Shown: in pieces, positions 36,138-44,722 of the stretch | Numbering within the stretch: position 1 is the first letter of the stretch | Layout of the letters: each line of letters opens with the position of its first letter | Assembly (NCBI GenBank): GCA_910578285.1 | Contig: CAJTQL010000007.1 | Location: forward strand, 34,204-98,203 | Length of the DNA stretch: 64,000 bases | Source: an uncultured Helicobacteraceae bacterium | GTDB lineage: Bacteria > Campylobacterota > Campylobacteria > Campylobacterales > Helicobacteraceae | Direction of reading: 5' to 3' | Notes under the pieces: generated by a model | Seen by the model: the letters and a program-made list of their open reading frames with translations, nothing else | Databases searched by the model: none | Told to the model about the DNA's origin: nothing | Made by a program: the position numbers and the translations under genes

Positions 36138-36907
36138 TAGTCTAGCTCGAGCGCATCGCGTATGGAATAATAACCTTCTTTTTGATGCACAACCCAGCTT
36201 GCCGCTTTGAGAGCGCCTTTGGCAAACGGAATGCGGCTTGTTGCTGTGTGGTTAAATTCGAGAAATTCACCTTCATTGTAGAAGCCTACGGTATGTCTGC
36301 CAGCGATGTCTCCGCCACGCATTGCAAAAACGGCGATTTCGTTTTTAGTGCGCTCGCCTGTTTTGCCCTCGCGCCCATAGAGGATATTCTTGAGGCTAAG
36401 GTTGCGCGCTTCAGCACATGTCTGTGCAAGAGCAAGCGATGTGCCGCTAGGAGCGTCTTTTTTGTGCTTGTGGTGCATTTCGACAATCTCGATGTCAAAT
36501 TCTTTGAGTGTCTTTGCTGCTTGGCGAATCACTTCATGTAAAACAGCCACACCAAAGGACATGTTGCTATCATAGAGAACAGGCATTTTGGTTGAGGCAA
36601 CCTGCAAGAGATTCATTTGATAGTCATCGAATCCTGTTGTGCCGATAACAAGAGGCTTTGGGTGGCAATCTATCGCTGTTTCGAGTAGTGTTGCAGTCGC
36701 TTCAGGTAGTGAAAAATCAATCACCACATCGCAAGCATTGAGAAAGATTGTGTAATCATTTGTGATGAGCGTACTCGGCGGCAGTGAAAAATCCAACGTT
36801 TTACGTACAAATACAGACGCGAGAGAGAGATTTTCATGTTTTGCCAACAAATCGACAAGAATCTTGCCCACACGTCCACCTGCCCCAAAAACACCTACTT
36901 TACTCAT
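36137..36907 (-). CDS. dapB: 4-hydroxy-tetrahydrodipicolinate reductase
   Basis: DapB reduces HTPA with NAD(P)H in lysine/diaminopimelate synthesis. The 256-residue protein has the Rossmann motif G-V-F-G-A-G-G-R-V-G (4-13), the catalytic E-M-H-H-K-H-K-K-D-A-P-S-G-T-S segment (about 142-156) and G-G-D-I-A-G-R-H-T. It lies between trxB and purF on the minus strand with a one-base overlap into purF. Confidence 0.95.
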   Translation of the reverse strand: MSKVGVFGAGGRVGKILVDLLAKHENLSLASVFVRKTLDFSLPPSTLITNDYTIFLNACDVVIDFSLPEATATLLETAIDCHPKPLVIGTTGFDDYQMNLLQVASTKMPVLYDSNMSFGVAVLHEVIRQAAKTLKEFDIEIVEMHHKHKKDAPSGTSLALAQTCAEARNLSLKNILYGREGKTGERTKNEIAVFAMRGGDIAGRHTVGFYNEGEFLEFNHTATSRIPFAKGALKAASWVVHQKEGYYSIRDALELD

Positions 36908-36942
36908 ACATCGCTCCTTTGCGTGAGTTGCTTATCATAAAT

Positions 36943-37878
36943 TTATTTGTGATGTTCCAAAAATGCTAATGCGCTGAGTGCTGCACGCGCGCCATCTCCC
37001 GCAGCGCATACAACTTGTTTTGCTGCATCGATTCGCAAATCTCCAGCGACAAACAACCCTGAAACATTCGTTTTCATGTTCAAATCCACAATCACTTCGC
37101 CAAACTTGCTCATCTCGCATAGAAATGAGCCGTCTTCTTGAAGCAGGATTTGGTTGTTGACATCATAGCCTATAAAAATAAAAAATCCATTGAGCTCCAA
37201 TGTTTCTTGTTGATTTGTGTCTTTGTTTGTGTAGCGAATTCCCGTGAGCCCTTTTGCGTCCCCGAGAAATTCATCAATGGTTGTGGGGGTTTTGAAGATG
37301 ATATTTGCCTTGTTTTGTGCCTTAGCGACTGTTACAGGAGCAGCGCGAAACTCGTTGCGGCGGTGGAAGAGTGTTACTTTTTCACAAATTTCTGACAGAT
37401 ACAATGCTTCTTCAAGCGCCGTATCGCCACCGCCAAGCACGCCGACATGCTGTCCTTTATAGAAAAATCCATCGCATGTGGCGCATGTGCTAATCCCGCG
37501 CCCATAATATTTGTCCTCACCTTCAATGCCCGAGCGCTTGGGGCTGCCGCCTGTGCAAACAATCACGGCGCGTGCCTCAAAATCTCCACTATCGGTGTGG
37601 ATAAGAAAATGTTCGCCCTTTTTGGCGACACGTTCTACATTGACTTGCTCGCTTTTGAGCCCAAAGCGAAAGCATTGTTCCTGCCATGGTTGCATGAAAT
37701 CAAACCCAGAAAGCACATCTTTAACGCCCGGATAGTTTTCAATTTCGCTGCTGCCTGTGATTTGTCCCCCCGGCATTCCGCGCTCAAACAGCACAACATT
37801 CTTCGCACCTCCTCGTGTGGTGTATAATCCCGCGCTCAATCCCGCAGGACCTCCTCCGATAATTGCAATATCTAGCAT
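36943..37878 (-). CDS. trxB: Thioredoxin reductase
   Basis: This is an NADPH-dependent flavoprotein of 311 residues that reduces thioredoxin. It shows the FAD site G-G-G-P-A-G-L-S-A-G (8-17), the redox pair C-A-T-C-D-G-F (about 132-138), the NADPH site G-G-G-D-T-A-L-E-E and the C-terminal G-L-F-V-A-G-D-L-R. It is transcribed with the trxA block on the minus strand. RBS AAGGAG precedes the ATG. Confidence 0.95.
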   Translation of the reverse strand: MLDIAIIGGGPAGLSAGLYTTRGGAKNVVLFERGMPGGQITGSSEIENYPGVKDVLSGFDFMQPWQEQCFRFGLKSEQVNVERVAKKGEHFLIHTDSGDFEARAVIVCTGGSPKRSGIEGEDKYYGRGISTCATCDGFFYKGQHVGVLGGGDTALEEALYLSEICEKVTLFHRRNEFRAAPVTVAKAQNKANIIFKTPTTIDEFLGDAKGLTGIRYTNKDTNQQETLELNGFFIFIGYDVNNQILLQEDGSFLCEMSKFGEVIVDLNMKTNVSGLFVAGDLRIDAAKQVVCAAGDGARAALSALAFLEHHK

Positions 37879-37969
37879 CGTTTTTCTCCTTTTCGTTATA
37901 TGACTCTCAAAGAGTATGGAATCTTATAGAACAGAAGCTTTGAATTCAAGAAATTTTTTCCTTTGATAA

Positions 37970-38485
37970 TTAATCCTTATCTTGCGCATTCAATCGTATC
38001 ATTTCAGCGCTGCTGATTTCCACAGACGCCGCTGATTGATAGAACGACTGCCCATTTTTTTTCCGTTGCACAGCGACAATCGTAGGAAGTTGATGGATCT
38101 TAAAATGATGAATATAGCGCAACAAAGTGTTGATTCCAGCAGTTGCATAGACAATATGGGCAGACGATGCCCTGTCTTTGTTTTGAGCAAGGTCAATGGC
38201 AAGAATCTTTGTTTCTTTGTCATATGAAAAATGTGGCAAATGTTGCACAAATCGTGCTTGCTCGCCAATATTGGAACTATAAAAAACAAGCAGATAGCGC
38301 TCCTCTGTGGGCTCAAAAAGCGATGTTTGGGTGTACAATGCCCAATCGTTAAAATTGACTTTGACAAAGCGGGCATAGCTGCTCTCATAATAGTAATAAG
38401 CAAATGCCGCAATCAGTACGCCAATCATTGGCGCAGCGACAAGCGTTTTAGGCGAACAACACCCGCTTTTTTGTTCAACCGCCAT
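37970..38485 (-). CDS. Membrane-anchored protein of unknown function between trxA and trxB
   Basis: The 171-residue protein has Cys9-Cys10 near the N terminus, one membrane span at about 14-30 and then a mixed alpha/beta domain. That domain has a strand pattern (Y-L-L-V-F-Y-S-S-N, L-P-T-I-V-A-V) reminiscent of a thioredoxin fold but lacks the CxxC. It starts on the last base of trxA, so it is coupled to it; H. pylori has an unnamed gene in the same neighbourhood. A redox-related envelope role is inferred from context only. Confidence 0.7.
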   Translation of the reverse strand: MAVEQKSGCCSPKTLVAAPMIGVLIAAFAYYYYESSYARFVKVNFNDWALYTQTSLFEPTEERYLLVFYSSNIGEQARFVQHLPHFSYDKETKILAIDLAQNKDRASSAHIVYATAGINTLLRYIHHFKIHQLPTIVAVQRKKNGQSFYQSAASVEISSAEMIRLNAQDKD

Positions 38486-38808
38486 TAAAGCAGATTATCA
38501 ATTTTGTCTTGAAAGAGTTTTTTTGCTGCTGCACCAACATGCGAATCGACAATCTCGCCATTTTTGTATAAAAACACAGCGGGGATTCCCTTCACGCCCT
38601 GACTTGCAGCAAGCTCTTGTTGCTCGTCAACATTGACTTTGCATACAGAGACTCTGTCTTTATACTCTTCGGCAAGCTGGTCAATGATGGGTCCTAGCAT
38701 GCGGCAAGGTCCGCACCATGGTGCCCAAAAATCAACCAAAACAATGCCTGAACCAATGGCAGCATCATACGTTTCTTTTGTTAGATGTTTCACGGCTTCA
38801 CTACTCAT
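38485..38808 (-). CDS. trxA: Thioredoxin
   Basis: A 107-residue thioredoxin with W-A-P-W-C-G-P-C-R (about 29-37), the cis-Pro in K-G-I-P-A-V and the buried Asp (D-F-W-A). It reduces protein disulfides in the cytoplasm and is recharged by the TrxB encoded two genes downstream. I chose the ATG at 38808 after AAGGAG; the longer frame adds an unlikely N-terminal extension. Confidence 0.95.
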   Translation of the reverse strand: MSSEAVKHLTKETYDAAIGSGIVLVDFWAPWCGPCRMLGPIIDQLAEEYKDRVSVCKVNVDEQQELAASQGVKGIPAVFLYKNGEIVDSHVGAAAKKLFQDKIDNLL

Positions 38809-38877
38809 TATGGACTCCTTAGAATCAAAATATGCGTGCATTCTAGCAATAATGCAATAACCATTCATTAACCAATA

Positions 38878-38914
38878 TATATTATTATTTGAGCATATAT
38901 TCATATATTCATAT
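38878..38914 (+). promoter_or_regulatory. Candidate ArsR/SmtB-type operator region upstream of arsR-cadA
   Basis: An AT-rich block with repeated ATATTCAT units and the imperfect dyad TGAGCATATATTCA (38890-38903), between the divergent trxA and arsR genes. SmtB/ArsR repressors bind TGAA-type AT-rich dyads here and release on metal binding. The assignment is by analogy only. Confidence 0.3.
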
Positions 38915-38926
38915 TAAGGAAACACG

Positions 38927-39262
38927 ATGAACAAAGAAATACGCGAGCAGCAGCTCCAAGATGTGCTTGCCACACTGCCAAAGCCCGAGCTGCTCTACGA
39001 GCTTTCGGAGCTCTTCAAGATTTTTGGCGATTCGACAAGGATTCAGATTCTCTCGCTTTTGTTGCACAAAAAGCTTTGCGTTAGCGAGATTTCGACTCTT
39101 TTGCATCTCTCGCCCTCGGCAATCTCACATCAGCTTCGAATCCTGCGTCAAGCGCGCCTTGTCCGCTACAACAAAGTCGGCAAAGAAGTCTATTATAGCC
39201 TCGATGATGACCATATCCAAAAAATCTTCGAATCGGGGCTCGAACATATCACGGAGATGTAA
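38927..39262 (+). CDS. ArsR/SmtB-family metal-responsive repressor
   Basis: The 111-residue winged-helix protein has the ArsR core: L-S-E-L-F-K-I-F-G-D-S-T-R-I-Q-I-L (about 26-42), L-C-V-S-E-I (with the C of the ELCVCDL-type site reduced to a single Cys), the recognition helix L-S-P-S-A-I-S-H-Q-L-R-I-L and wing Y-Y-S-L-D-D-D-H. The D-D-D-H run and the terminal H resemble the alpha-5 metal site of Zn-sensing members such as SmtB and CzrA. It is followed two bases later by the efflux ATPase, which it most likely represses. Confidence 0.88.
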   Translation: MNKEIREQQLQDVLATLPKPELLYELSELFKIFGDSTRIQILSLLLHKKLCVSEISTLLHLSPSAISHQLRILRQARLVRYNKVGKEVYYSLDDDHIQKIFESGLEHITEM

Positions 39263-39263
39263 T

Positions 39264-41195
39264 ATGCAACACCAAAGAATCGTATGGATTGCCTCTGTTG
39301 TTAGCGCTATTGCGTATGTGATAGCGCTTGGGCTTGATATTTGGTTTGCGCCACAAAATGGCACGCTTGCACAGGCGATTGTGAGTGTGTATCTCATGAG
39401 CTACATTGTGCTTGGATTCTCGATTCTCAAGGCGACATTTTTGGGCTTTGCCTCGCGTGATTTTTTCAATGAAAACAGCCTCATGGGAATCGCGAGTATT
39501 GGCGCGTGGCTGCTTGGCGATGGTGCAGAAGCTGTGGCGATTGTATTGTTCTATCAAATTGGCGAACATCTGCAAGAAAGTATGGTGATGCGCACCAAAG
39601 ATTCAATACAATCGCTGCAAAAGCTCAAGGTCGAAAGCATTCGCGTCTTGCGCGATGAACAAAGAATCGAGATTCTCCCAGAAAGTGTGCAAGTTGGCGA
39701 TATTGTTGTTGTGCTCGCGGGTGAACGCATTGGGATTGATGGAATCATTATCAAAGGTGCAGCAAATCTCGACTTAAGCACGCTCAATGGCGAATCAATC
39801 CCATTGGCTGTGCAAGAAGGGCAAGAGGTGCTCGCAGGCGCAATCAGTCTTGATGGCGCGCTCCAAATCCGCGCGACAAACACCTATGTCGATTCGGCTT
39901 TGAGCAAAATCATTGCGCTCATCGAATCAAACAGCGCAAAAAAGGCGCAAAGCGAGGAGTTCATCACACGTTTTGCACGATTCTATACCCCCATTGTTGT
40001 GGGGCTTGCCGCGCTCATCGCGTTTGTCCCAGCTCTTTTGGCGCTTGCAAGCGGCGAAGATGCGCGCAACGCATTGCAGATTTGGGGGCAAAGGGGGCTC
40101 ATCTTTCTTGTCATCTCGTGCCCTTGCGCGCTTGTGATTTCAATCCCACTTAGCTTTTTTGTCTCACTTGGTGTTGCCTCATCGCGCGGAATCCTCATCA
40201 AAGGTTCGCGATTCTTAGAGGCTCTGTATAATGTCAAAACACTTGTTTTTGACAAAACAGGCACGCTTAGCAAAGGCGAGCTTAGTGTGAGCAAGATTCA
40301 GACTTTTGGGGCATATGACGCGGCGCAGTTGCTCGTGCTCGCCCAAAGCCTCGAATCGCACTCGACTCATGCGATTGCCAAAGCCATTTTGCGCGAAGAA
40401 AACACGCAGCCTCTCCTCGCGCTTTCTAGTGTGCAAGAAATCGCAGGTGGCGGGATTAGTGCGCGATATGAGGGGCGAACGATTCTCGCAGGCAACGCGC
40501 GATTTTTGCGCGAAAGAGACGTGCAAATAGGCGAGGAAGAAAGCACATTTTGCAATGTTTATCTTGCTGATGATGGCAAACTTGTTGGCATTTTGAGTCT
40601 CTCGGATTCGCTCAAAGACGAGGCGCAAGAAACCATGCAAAATTTGCGAGAACAACATAAAAAAATTGTGATTCTAAGCGGCGATAGCAGCTTGGTTGTG
40701 CAAGATATAGCAAACGCACTTGGTGTGAAGGATTTCTATGGCGATTTGCTCCCCAAAGACAAGGTTGACAGGCTGCAAGATTTGCTCGAACCAACGCAAA
40801 AACGCAAGAATCTCGTTGCATTTGTTGGCGATGGCATTAATGATGCACCAAGCCTTGCTCTAAGCGATGTTGGAATCGCGATGGGCAAAAGCGGTAGCGA
40901 TATTGCACTCGAGAACGCTGATATTGTCATTTTGGACGACAACCTACAAAAGATTACATTTGCATTTGCCATTGCGCACAAAACGCGGCAGATTCTATGG
41001 CAGAATATCACATTGGCACTTGGAGCAAAAATCATCATCATGGCGCTTGGTGCGTTTGGAATCGCCAACATCTGGCTTGCGCTCTTTGGCGATGTGGGTG
41101 TGGCGCTGCTCACGTTGCTCAATGCCAAAAGCGCATTATTGGGATTGCAAACACGCAATGTGTTTGGTTGTCGTTCCGCACAAGCGCGTCTTTGA
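39264..41195 (+). CDS. cadA: Zn/Cd-type P1B efflux ATPase (CadA/ZntA family)
   Basis: This inner-membrane ATPase of 643 residues exports divalent soft metals. It has the membrane metal motif C-P-C (about 286-288), the phosphorylation motif D-K-T-G-T (Asp about 330), the hinge G-D-G-I-N-D-A-P and the last-helix D-V-G of Zn/Cd pumps. No N-terminal HMA domain is present. The usual H-P of the nucleotide site reads H-A (S-T-H-A-I-A-K-A-I). The start at 39264 lies two bases after the arsR stop, with GGAG inside arsR. Confidence 0.9.
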   Translation: MQHQRIVWIASVVSAIAYVIALGLDIWFAPQNGTLAQAIVSVYLMSYIVLGFSILKATFLGFASRDFFNENSLMGIASIGAWLLGDGAEAVAIVLFYQIGEHLQESMVMRTKDSIQSLQKLKVESIRVLRDEQRIEILPESVQVGDIVVVLAGERIGIDGIIIKGAANLDLSTLNGESIPLAVQEGQEVLAGAISLDGALQIRATNTYVDSALSKIIALIESNSAKKAQSEEFITRFARFYTPIVVGLAALIAFVPALLALASGEDARNALQIWGQRGLIFLVISCPCALVISIPLSFFVSLGVASSRGILIKGSRFLEALYNVKTLVFDKTGTLSKGELSVSKIQTFGAYDAAQLLVLAQSLESHSTHAIAKAILREENTQPLLALSSVQEIAGGGISARYEGRTILAGNARFLRERDVQIGEEESTFCNVYLADDGKLVGILSLSDSLKDEAQETMQNLREQHKKIVILSGDSSLVVQDIANALGVKDFYGDLLPKDKVDRLQDLLEPTQKRKNLVAFVGDGINDAPSLALSDVGIAMGKSGSDIALENADIVILDDNLQKITFAFAIAHKTRQILWQNITLALGAKIIIMALGAFGIANIWLALFGDVGVALLTLLNAKSALLGLQTRNVFGCRSAQARL

Positions 41196-41383
41196 ACGTT
41201 GTTTTGTCGTTGATAAGATGCAGATTTTGTTCATTATGACGAGCAGAGTGAAACAATTTCAGCTCGCAATAATGATAGGATATTGGAGATAAGGATTTTC
41301 TGCGCGTATTATGAGCTATTCAGCTTGATTGTATTATTCTTGCAAGGCGCACAAAATGCCGCAATTTTTGTCAAAGGCTGTCA

Positions 41384-42847
41384 ATGGATATTTTGCTGAT
41401 TCTACAAATCTTGGTCTTGTTTGGTGCAATCTTTCTTGGGATTCGCCTTGGTGGTATGGCAATTGGTTATACAGGTGGGCTGGGCGTTGTCGTGCTTTGT
41501 CTTGCGCTCGGAATGAAGCCCGGCGATATTCCTTGGGACGTGATTTTGATTATCATGTCCGTCATCGCTGCGATTACGGCGATGCAAGTTGCTGGAGGGT
41601 TGGATTATATGGTGCAAGTGGCAGAGAGGATTTTGCGTAAGAATCCCAAACACATCAACTATCTTGCACCCACAGTAACCTATATGCTCACTCTTTTGGC
41701 AGGCACGGGACACACGGCGTTTTCGATGATTCCCGTGATTGTTGAGGTTGCAAAAGAGCAAAATATCAAACCCTCTGCACCTTTGTCTATTGCTGTGGTT
41801 GCGTCTCAAATCGCCATCACTGCATCGCCTGTGAGTGCGGCTGTGGTATTTATGAGCGGTGTGCTCGAGGATTTTGGCTGGAGCTATCCAACATTGTTGC
41901 TGGTTTGGATTCTTACAACCTATACATCATGCATGCTCACAGCGTTTATCGTGAGCAAGTTTTTTCCTCTTGAGCTCGATAAAGATCCTGTGTATCAAGA
42001 ACGACTAAAGGCAGGAGCGATTGTATCACACAATGAAGAAACACGCAAAGAATTGCCCAAAGGAGCAAAGCTTTCGGTGCTAATATTCCTCATTGGCGTG
42101 CTTTGCGTGGTGTTCTATGCTACATCAATTTCTGATATGATGCGCAAGCCGATGCTCGATTATGTCAATAGCTTTATCCCTCAAACAACAATTACGAGTG
42201 GCGAAATCACAAGCGCGGTTGCTAGCGAGGACGATTCGGCTGTTGTGGCGCTTGCCAAGTTTGTTCGTAGCTATATCGATCCTGTGCGATTACCTCGCGA
42301 TAGCGCTATCATGAGCTTTATGCTTGCCATTGCAACAATGATTGTGATTTTTTGCAAAATCGACACGAGCAAGCTGCTGAACACGAGCACGTTCAAATCG
42401 GGAATGACGGCATGCATTTGCGTGATGGGCGTTGCGTGGCTGGGCAACACCTTTGTGGGCGGGTATAAAGACGAGATTGGCGAGCTCGCGCGCAAATTTG
42501 TGGGCGATTACCCCGCGCTGTTGGCTGTTGCGCTGTTTTTTGCAAGCACATTGCTCTATTCGCAGGCGGCAACTGCAAAGGCGATTATGCCCGTTGTGAT
42601 AACTGCGCTTGGAATCAGCGCCACATCGCCCGAATCGTCTTATATTTTGGTTGCGAGCTTTGCTGCTGTTTCGGCGCTATTTGTGCTGCCCACATACCCA
42701 ACGCTTCTTGGCGCTGTGCAAATGGACTACACGGGCTCAACGCGCATCGGCAAGTATATTTTCAACCATAGCTTCTTTTTGCCCGGGCTCATCAACATCA
42801 TCTTGGCTGTCGCGCTCGGCTTTGTCGTTGCGCCCGTGTTTGCGTGA
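41384..42847 (+). CDS. dcuA: Anaerobic C4-dicarboxylate transporter, Dcu family
   Basis: This 487-residue polytopic permease has the Dcu-family features. The N terminus is I-F-L-G-I-R-L-G-G-M-A-I-G; T-G-H-T-A-F-S-M-I-P-V-I lies near 105, Q-I-A-I-T-A-S-P-V-S-A-A-V-V near 148, and a C-terminal half with Y-S-Q-A-A-T-A-K-A. Dcu proteins exchange fumarate, aspartate or malate for succinate, supporting fumarate respiration. DcuA rather than DcuB is chosen by analogy with Helicobacter and is not certain. An insert of about 60 polar residues (about 205-300) separates the halves. AAAGG precedes the ATG. Confidence 0.88.
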   Translation: MDILLILQILVLFGAIFLGIRLGGMAIGYTGGLGVVVLCLALGMKPGDIPWDVILIIMSVIAAITAMQVAGGLDYMVQVAERILRKNPKHINYLAPTVTYMLTLLAGTGHTAFSMIPVIVEVAKEQNIKPSAPLSIAVVASQIAITASPVSAAVVFMSGVLEDFGWSYPTLLLVWILTTYTSCMLTAFIVSKFFPLELDKDPVYQERLKAGAIVSHNEETRKELPKGAKLSVLIFLIGVLCVVFYATSISDMMRKPMLDYVNSFIPQTTITSGEITSAVASEDDSAVVALAKFVRSYIDPVRLPRDSAIMSFMLAIATMIVIFCKIDTSKLLNTSTFKSGMTACICVMGVAWLGNTFVGGYKDEIGELARKFVGDYPALLAVALFFASTLLYSQAATAKAIMPVVITALGISATSPESSYILVASFAAVSALFVLPTYPTLLGAVQMDYTGSTRIGKYIFNHSFFLPGLINIILAVALGFVVAPVFA

Positions 42848-42980
42848 TTATGCTTGCACAAGCGGGGGCGATTTGGCTTTGCGAAATCGTGAAGATTCCG
42901 CTTGTGCCGCGCGATTCTTGTTTGTGTGTGGTTGAAACCGCGCCTCCATTTGTCATGTTGAGGCGATAGCCGAAACATCT

Positions 42981-43098
42981 TGTCATTGCGAGCGTAAGCG
43001 AAGCAATCAAACGTCTTTGAATGCTCGATGTGCTGGATTCTTTTTTGGGATTCCATGATTGTTGATTGCCACGCGCGCTCTGCTCGCTCGCAATGACA
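42981..43098. repeat. TGTCATTGCGAGCG...CGCTCGCAATGACA inverted-repeat hairpin
   Basis: The 14-base ends are perfectly complementary, with a second complementary pair inside (AATCAA / TTGATT). It is the longest and best-formed member of the CGTCATTGCGAG family in this window. Confidence 0.8.
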
Positions 43099-43108
43099 TA
43101 TGGAATCT

Positions 43109-43189
43109 TGTCATGTTGAGTGTTAGCGAAACATCTCTGCGGATTCTAAGACTTTGAGATTCTTCAGCCTAAAAGCTTCAGAATGACAA
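43109..43189. repeat. TGTCATGTTGAG...CTTCAGAATGACA element, copy 2
   Basis: It is closely related to 34116-34195; it carries GAGATTCTTCAGCCTAAAAG followed by CTTCAGAATGACA. Confidence 0.75.
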
Positions 43190-43230
43190 TTTGCTAGATT
43201 CTTTGGAGATTCGTTTCTCTTTCTTTTTCG

Positions 43231-43429
43231 TTAAGGGGGATAAGGGGGCTTAATTGCGAAGCAGCCCCCTTATCCCCCTTAACAATCCCCCAAACCCCTG
43301 CACGCTTTTTAAATGTGCGCTACGCTTGTATATGTCAATAATCCACAGCGCTGCGTCTATGTTACACCTTTCGGCTCGAACATAGACGTTGCGTGCTGTG
43401 GCTTGGGCGTTAGAAAATATGAGCAATGG
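43231..43429. repeat. ~200 bp two-hairpin intergenic element, copy 2
   Basis: Same order of parts as 33851-34048: a T-A-A-G-G-G-G-G-A hairpin, the conserved AATCCCCCAAACCCCTGCAC linker, and a second hairpin at 43343-43401. The inner stem there is CGTCTATGTT/AACATAGACG in place of CGTCTCTATT/AATAGAGACG. Loop bases CTTTCGGCTCG are conserved. It ends GAGCAATGG. Confidence 0.8.
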
Positions 43430-43541
43430 AAAATGAAATGATTGCGGAATCCAAAGCGCGGAACCGCGCTACGCATGCGCGCACTTTTCTTGGAGATTCT
43501 GTCTTATTCCCCTCCCTTGCGAAGGGGGGCAGGGGGTGGGT

Positions 43542-43626
43542 TGTCATGTTGAGGCGATAGCCGAAACATCTCATGATTCTTGCAACTCGAGATTCTTCAC
43601 TCGCTTACGCGAGTTCAGAATGACAA
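43542..43626. repeat. TGTCATGTTGAG...GTTCAGAATGACA element, copy 3
   Basis: It shares the left half with copy 1 (GAGGCGATAGCCGAAACATC). In the right half the stem is CTCGCTTACGCGAG, different from the other copies but still a perfect small hairpin. Confidence 0.7.
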
Positions 43627-43790
43627 ACAAAAGTTTTTGTCATTGCGAGCGAACAGCGCGAGCGTGGCAATCAACGAGCAAGGAACCCAAAAGAAACCCA
43701 ACACAGCTGATTACTCCAAGCAACACCAATACAACGATACAATGGCAAATATAAAGTTAAATATGTGTCATTCCAAATTATGAAGTTTTA

Positions 43791-43813
43791 TAAAAGTTTA
43801 GTCATGATACAAT
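43791..43813 (+). promoter_or_regulatory. Cassette promoter 1
   Basis: TAAAAGTTT and an extended -10 TGaTACAAT lie 30 bases before the first peptide gene. The same AAAGTTT...TGnTAGAAT arrangement recurs before every peptide gene of the island. AGGAGG at 43833-43838 is the RBS. Confidence 0.6.
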
Positions 43814-43843
43814 GCCATATCGCGATTGTAACAGGAGGTTTTC

Positions 43844-44278
43844 ATGAAAAAGTTAGTATTGTGCTTTCTCGCATTCTTGGGTATTTTTGGTTCGTCCGCG
43901 TTTGCAGACGATAGCCTATATCGCTTTAGCCAAAGCGATATGGACATGATTTTCCACAGGGATTCTGCTCCGCTCGAACTCGCCATGCTTTCACCGTATG
44001 AAATGCAAACGACAGAGGGAGAGTGGTTGCCGTTTGTGGGGGCAATTGTTGGTGGTGCAATGTATGGAATCAGGAATTTTGCCTATCAAATCAAAAGGAA
44101 TCAACCATGGAACTGGTCTAGCTTTGCTGGTGCTGTTGGGCGAGGTGCCTATCAGGGTTGGCGCATGACTACACCGATGGGAGTGGCTGCGACAGTTCTT
44201 AATACACCAGTAATGATGGGAGGGCAAATGATAAGAGCAAGCATTATGAATAGAGTGGACAGATATCGGGGTAGATAA
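43844..44278 (+). CDS. Bacteriocin-like secreted peptide precursor 1
   Basis: This 144-residue precursor has a Sec signal peptide at 1-21 (cut after S-A-F-A). Its leader at 22-60 has D-M-D-M-I-F and the class II bacteriocin-type end L-S-P-Y-E-M-Q-T-T-E-G-E, with conserved L, S, E, M and G positions. The core of about 84 residues begins W-L-P-F-V-G-A-I-V-G-G, contains two overlapping GxxxG motifs and W-N-W-S-S-F-A-G-A-V, and ends R-Y-R-G-R. Residues 1-61 are almost identical in four paralogues while the cores differ. Processing by the C39 peptidase encoded at the island's right end is inferred. I do not recall a described family with exactly this layout. Confidence 0.75.
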   Translation: MKKLVLCFLAFLGIFGSSAFADDSLYRFSQSDMDMIFHRDSAPLELAMLSPYEMQTTEGEWLPFVGAIVGGAMYGIRNFAYQIKRNQPWNWSSFAGAVGRGAYQGWRMTTPMGVAATVLNTPVMMGGQMIRASIMNRVDRYRGR

Positions 44279-44331
44279 GCCTTGTGGATTCTGAGGCTTT
44301 CAATGCTGTAAATAAATATGTTTTGATTCTT

Positions 44332-44634
44332 ATGTATCGTACGATAAAGTTTTTTGTTGGCAGAACACTTGCCATCATTGCCTTTGGAATGATGCCTGTT
44401 TGTATCATCATTTCTCTAATTTTTTATGATACAACCTTGATTCAATTCATAGCTATGCTCTTGATTGCTCTTTTAGATATCGCCTTATTGCTTTGTTCCT
44501 CACATCAAAATTGTTATGGATTCATAAAGACCGAAAAAGGCAAAGTCTATTTTGATATTTTTTATTATGATGGAGCATTTCTTTGTCTTTTTTCTGCCTT
44601 TTGTTTCTTTTGCCCTGTATTTGATGTGTGGTGA
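44332..44634 (+). CDS. Small multi-span membrane protein, immunity-like (CFFCPVF family) a
   Basis: About 100 residues with three hydrophobic segments (about 10-35, 38-58, 80-97), a polar loop H-Q-N-C-Y-G-F-I-K-T and the C-terminal signature C-F-F-C-P-V-F-D-V-W. It is related along its length to the gene at 46402, and the C-terminal signature recurs at 45149 and 47200. It follows peptide gene 1 by about 50 bases (a GTG at 44284 would close the gap). The position directly after a bacteriocin-like gene and the topology are those of immunity proteins. The function is inferred, not shown. Confidence 0.65.
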   Translation: MYRTIKFFVGRTLAIIAFGMMPVCIIISLIFYDTTLIQFIAMLLIALLDIALLLCSSHQNCYGFIKTEKGKVYFDIFYYDGAFLCLFSAFCFFCPVFDVW

Positions 44635-44670
44635 GCAATCATATAGCTTTCAATTTTCTATTTTTAGGAA

Positions 44671-44695
44671 TATCAAAGTTTCTGTGTGATAGAAT
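44671..44695 (+). promoter_or_regulatory. Cassette promoter in front of remnant 1
   Basis: TATCAAAGTTT plus TGaTAGAAT, matching the promoter at 45861 except for one base near the -10 box. It now drives a decayed peptide remnant and the immunity-like genes behind it. Confidence 0.55.
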
Positions 44696-44722
44696 CGCAT
44701 TTCAATTATTGGTACTTATAAA

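Larger units (their letters stand above)
42848..43790. other. Gene-free stretch filled with intergenic repeats, left edge of the peptide island
   Basis: About 940 bases without a supportable gene between dcuA and the first secreted-peptide cassette. They hold repeats of all the kinds seen at 33.6-34.3 kb, including the second copy of the two-hairpin element. A truncated TGTCATGTTGAG copy lies at 42951-42980 and a half copy of the TGTCATTGCGAG type at 43639-43673. Base composition drops sharply in G+C at its right end. Confidence 0.8.

Noticed and set aside
42951..43700. Possible CRISPR array from recurring GTCATTGCGAG / GTCATGTTGAG units
   Set aside because: Units are irregularly spaced, palindromic, of different families and in both orientations; no regular spacers and no cas genes.
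43580..43783. Short plus-strand frames in the repeat tract left of the island
   Set aside because: They translate the repeats themselves and lack RBS and protein-like composition.
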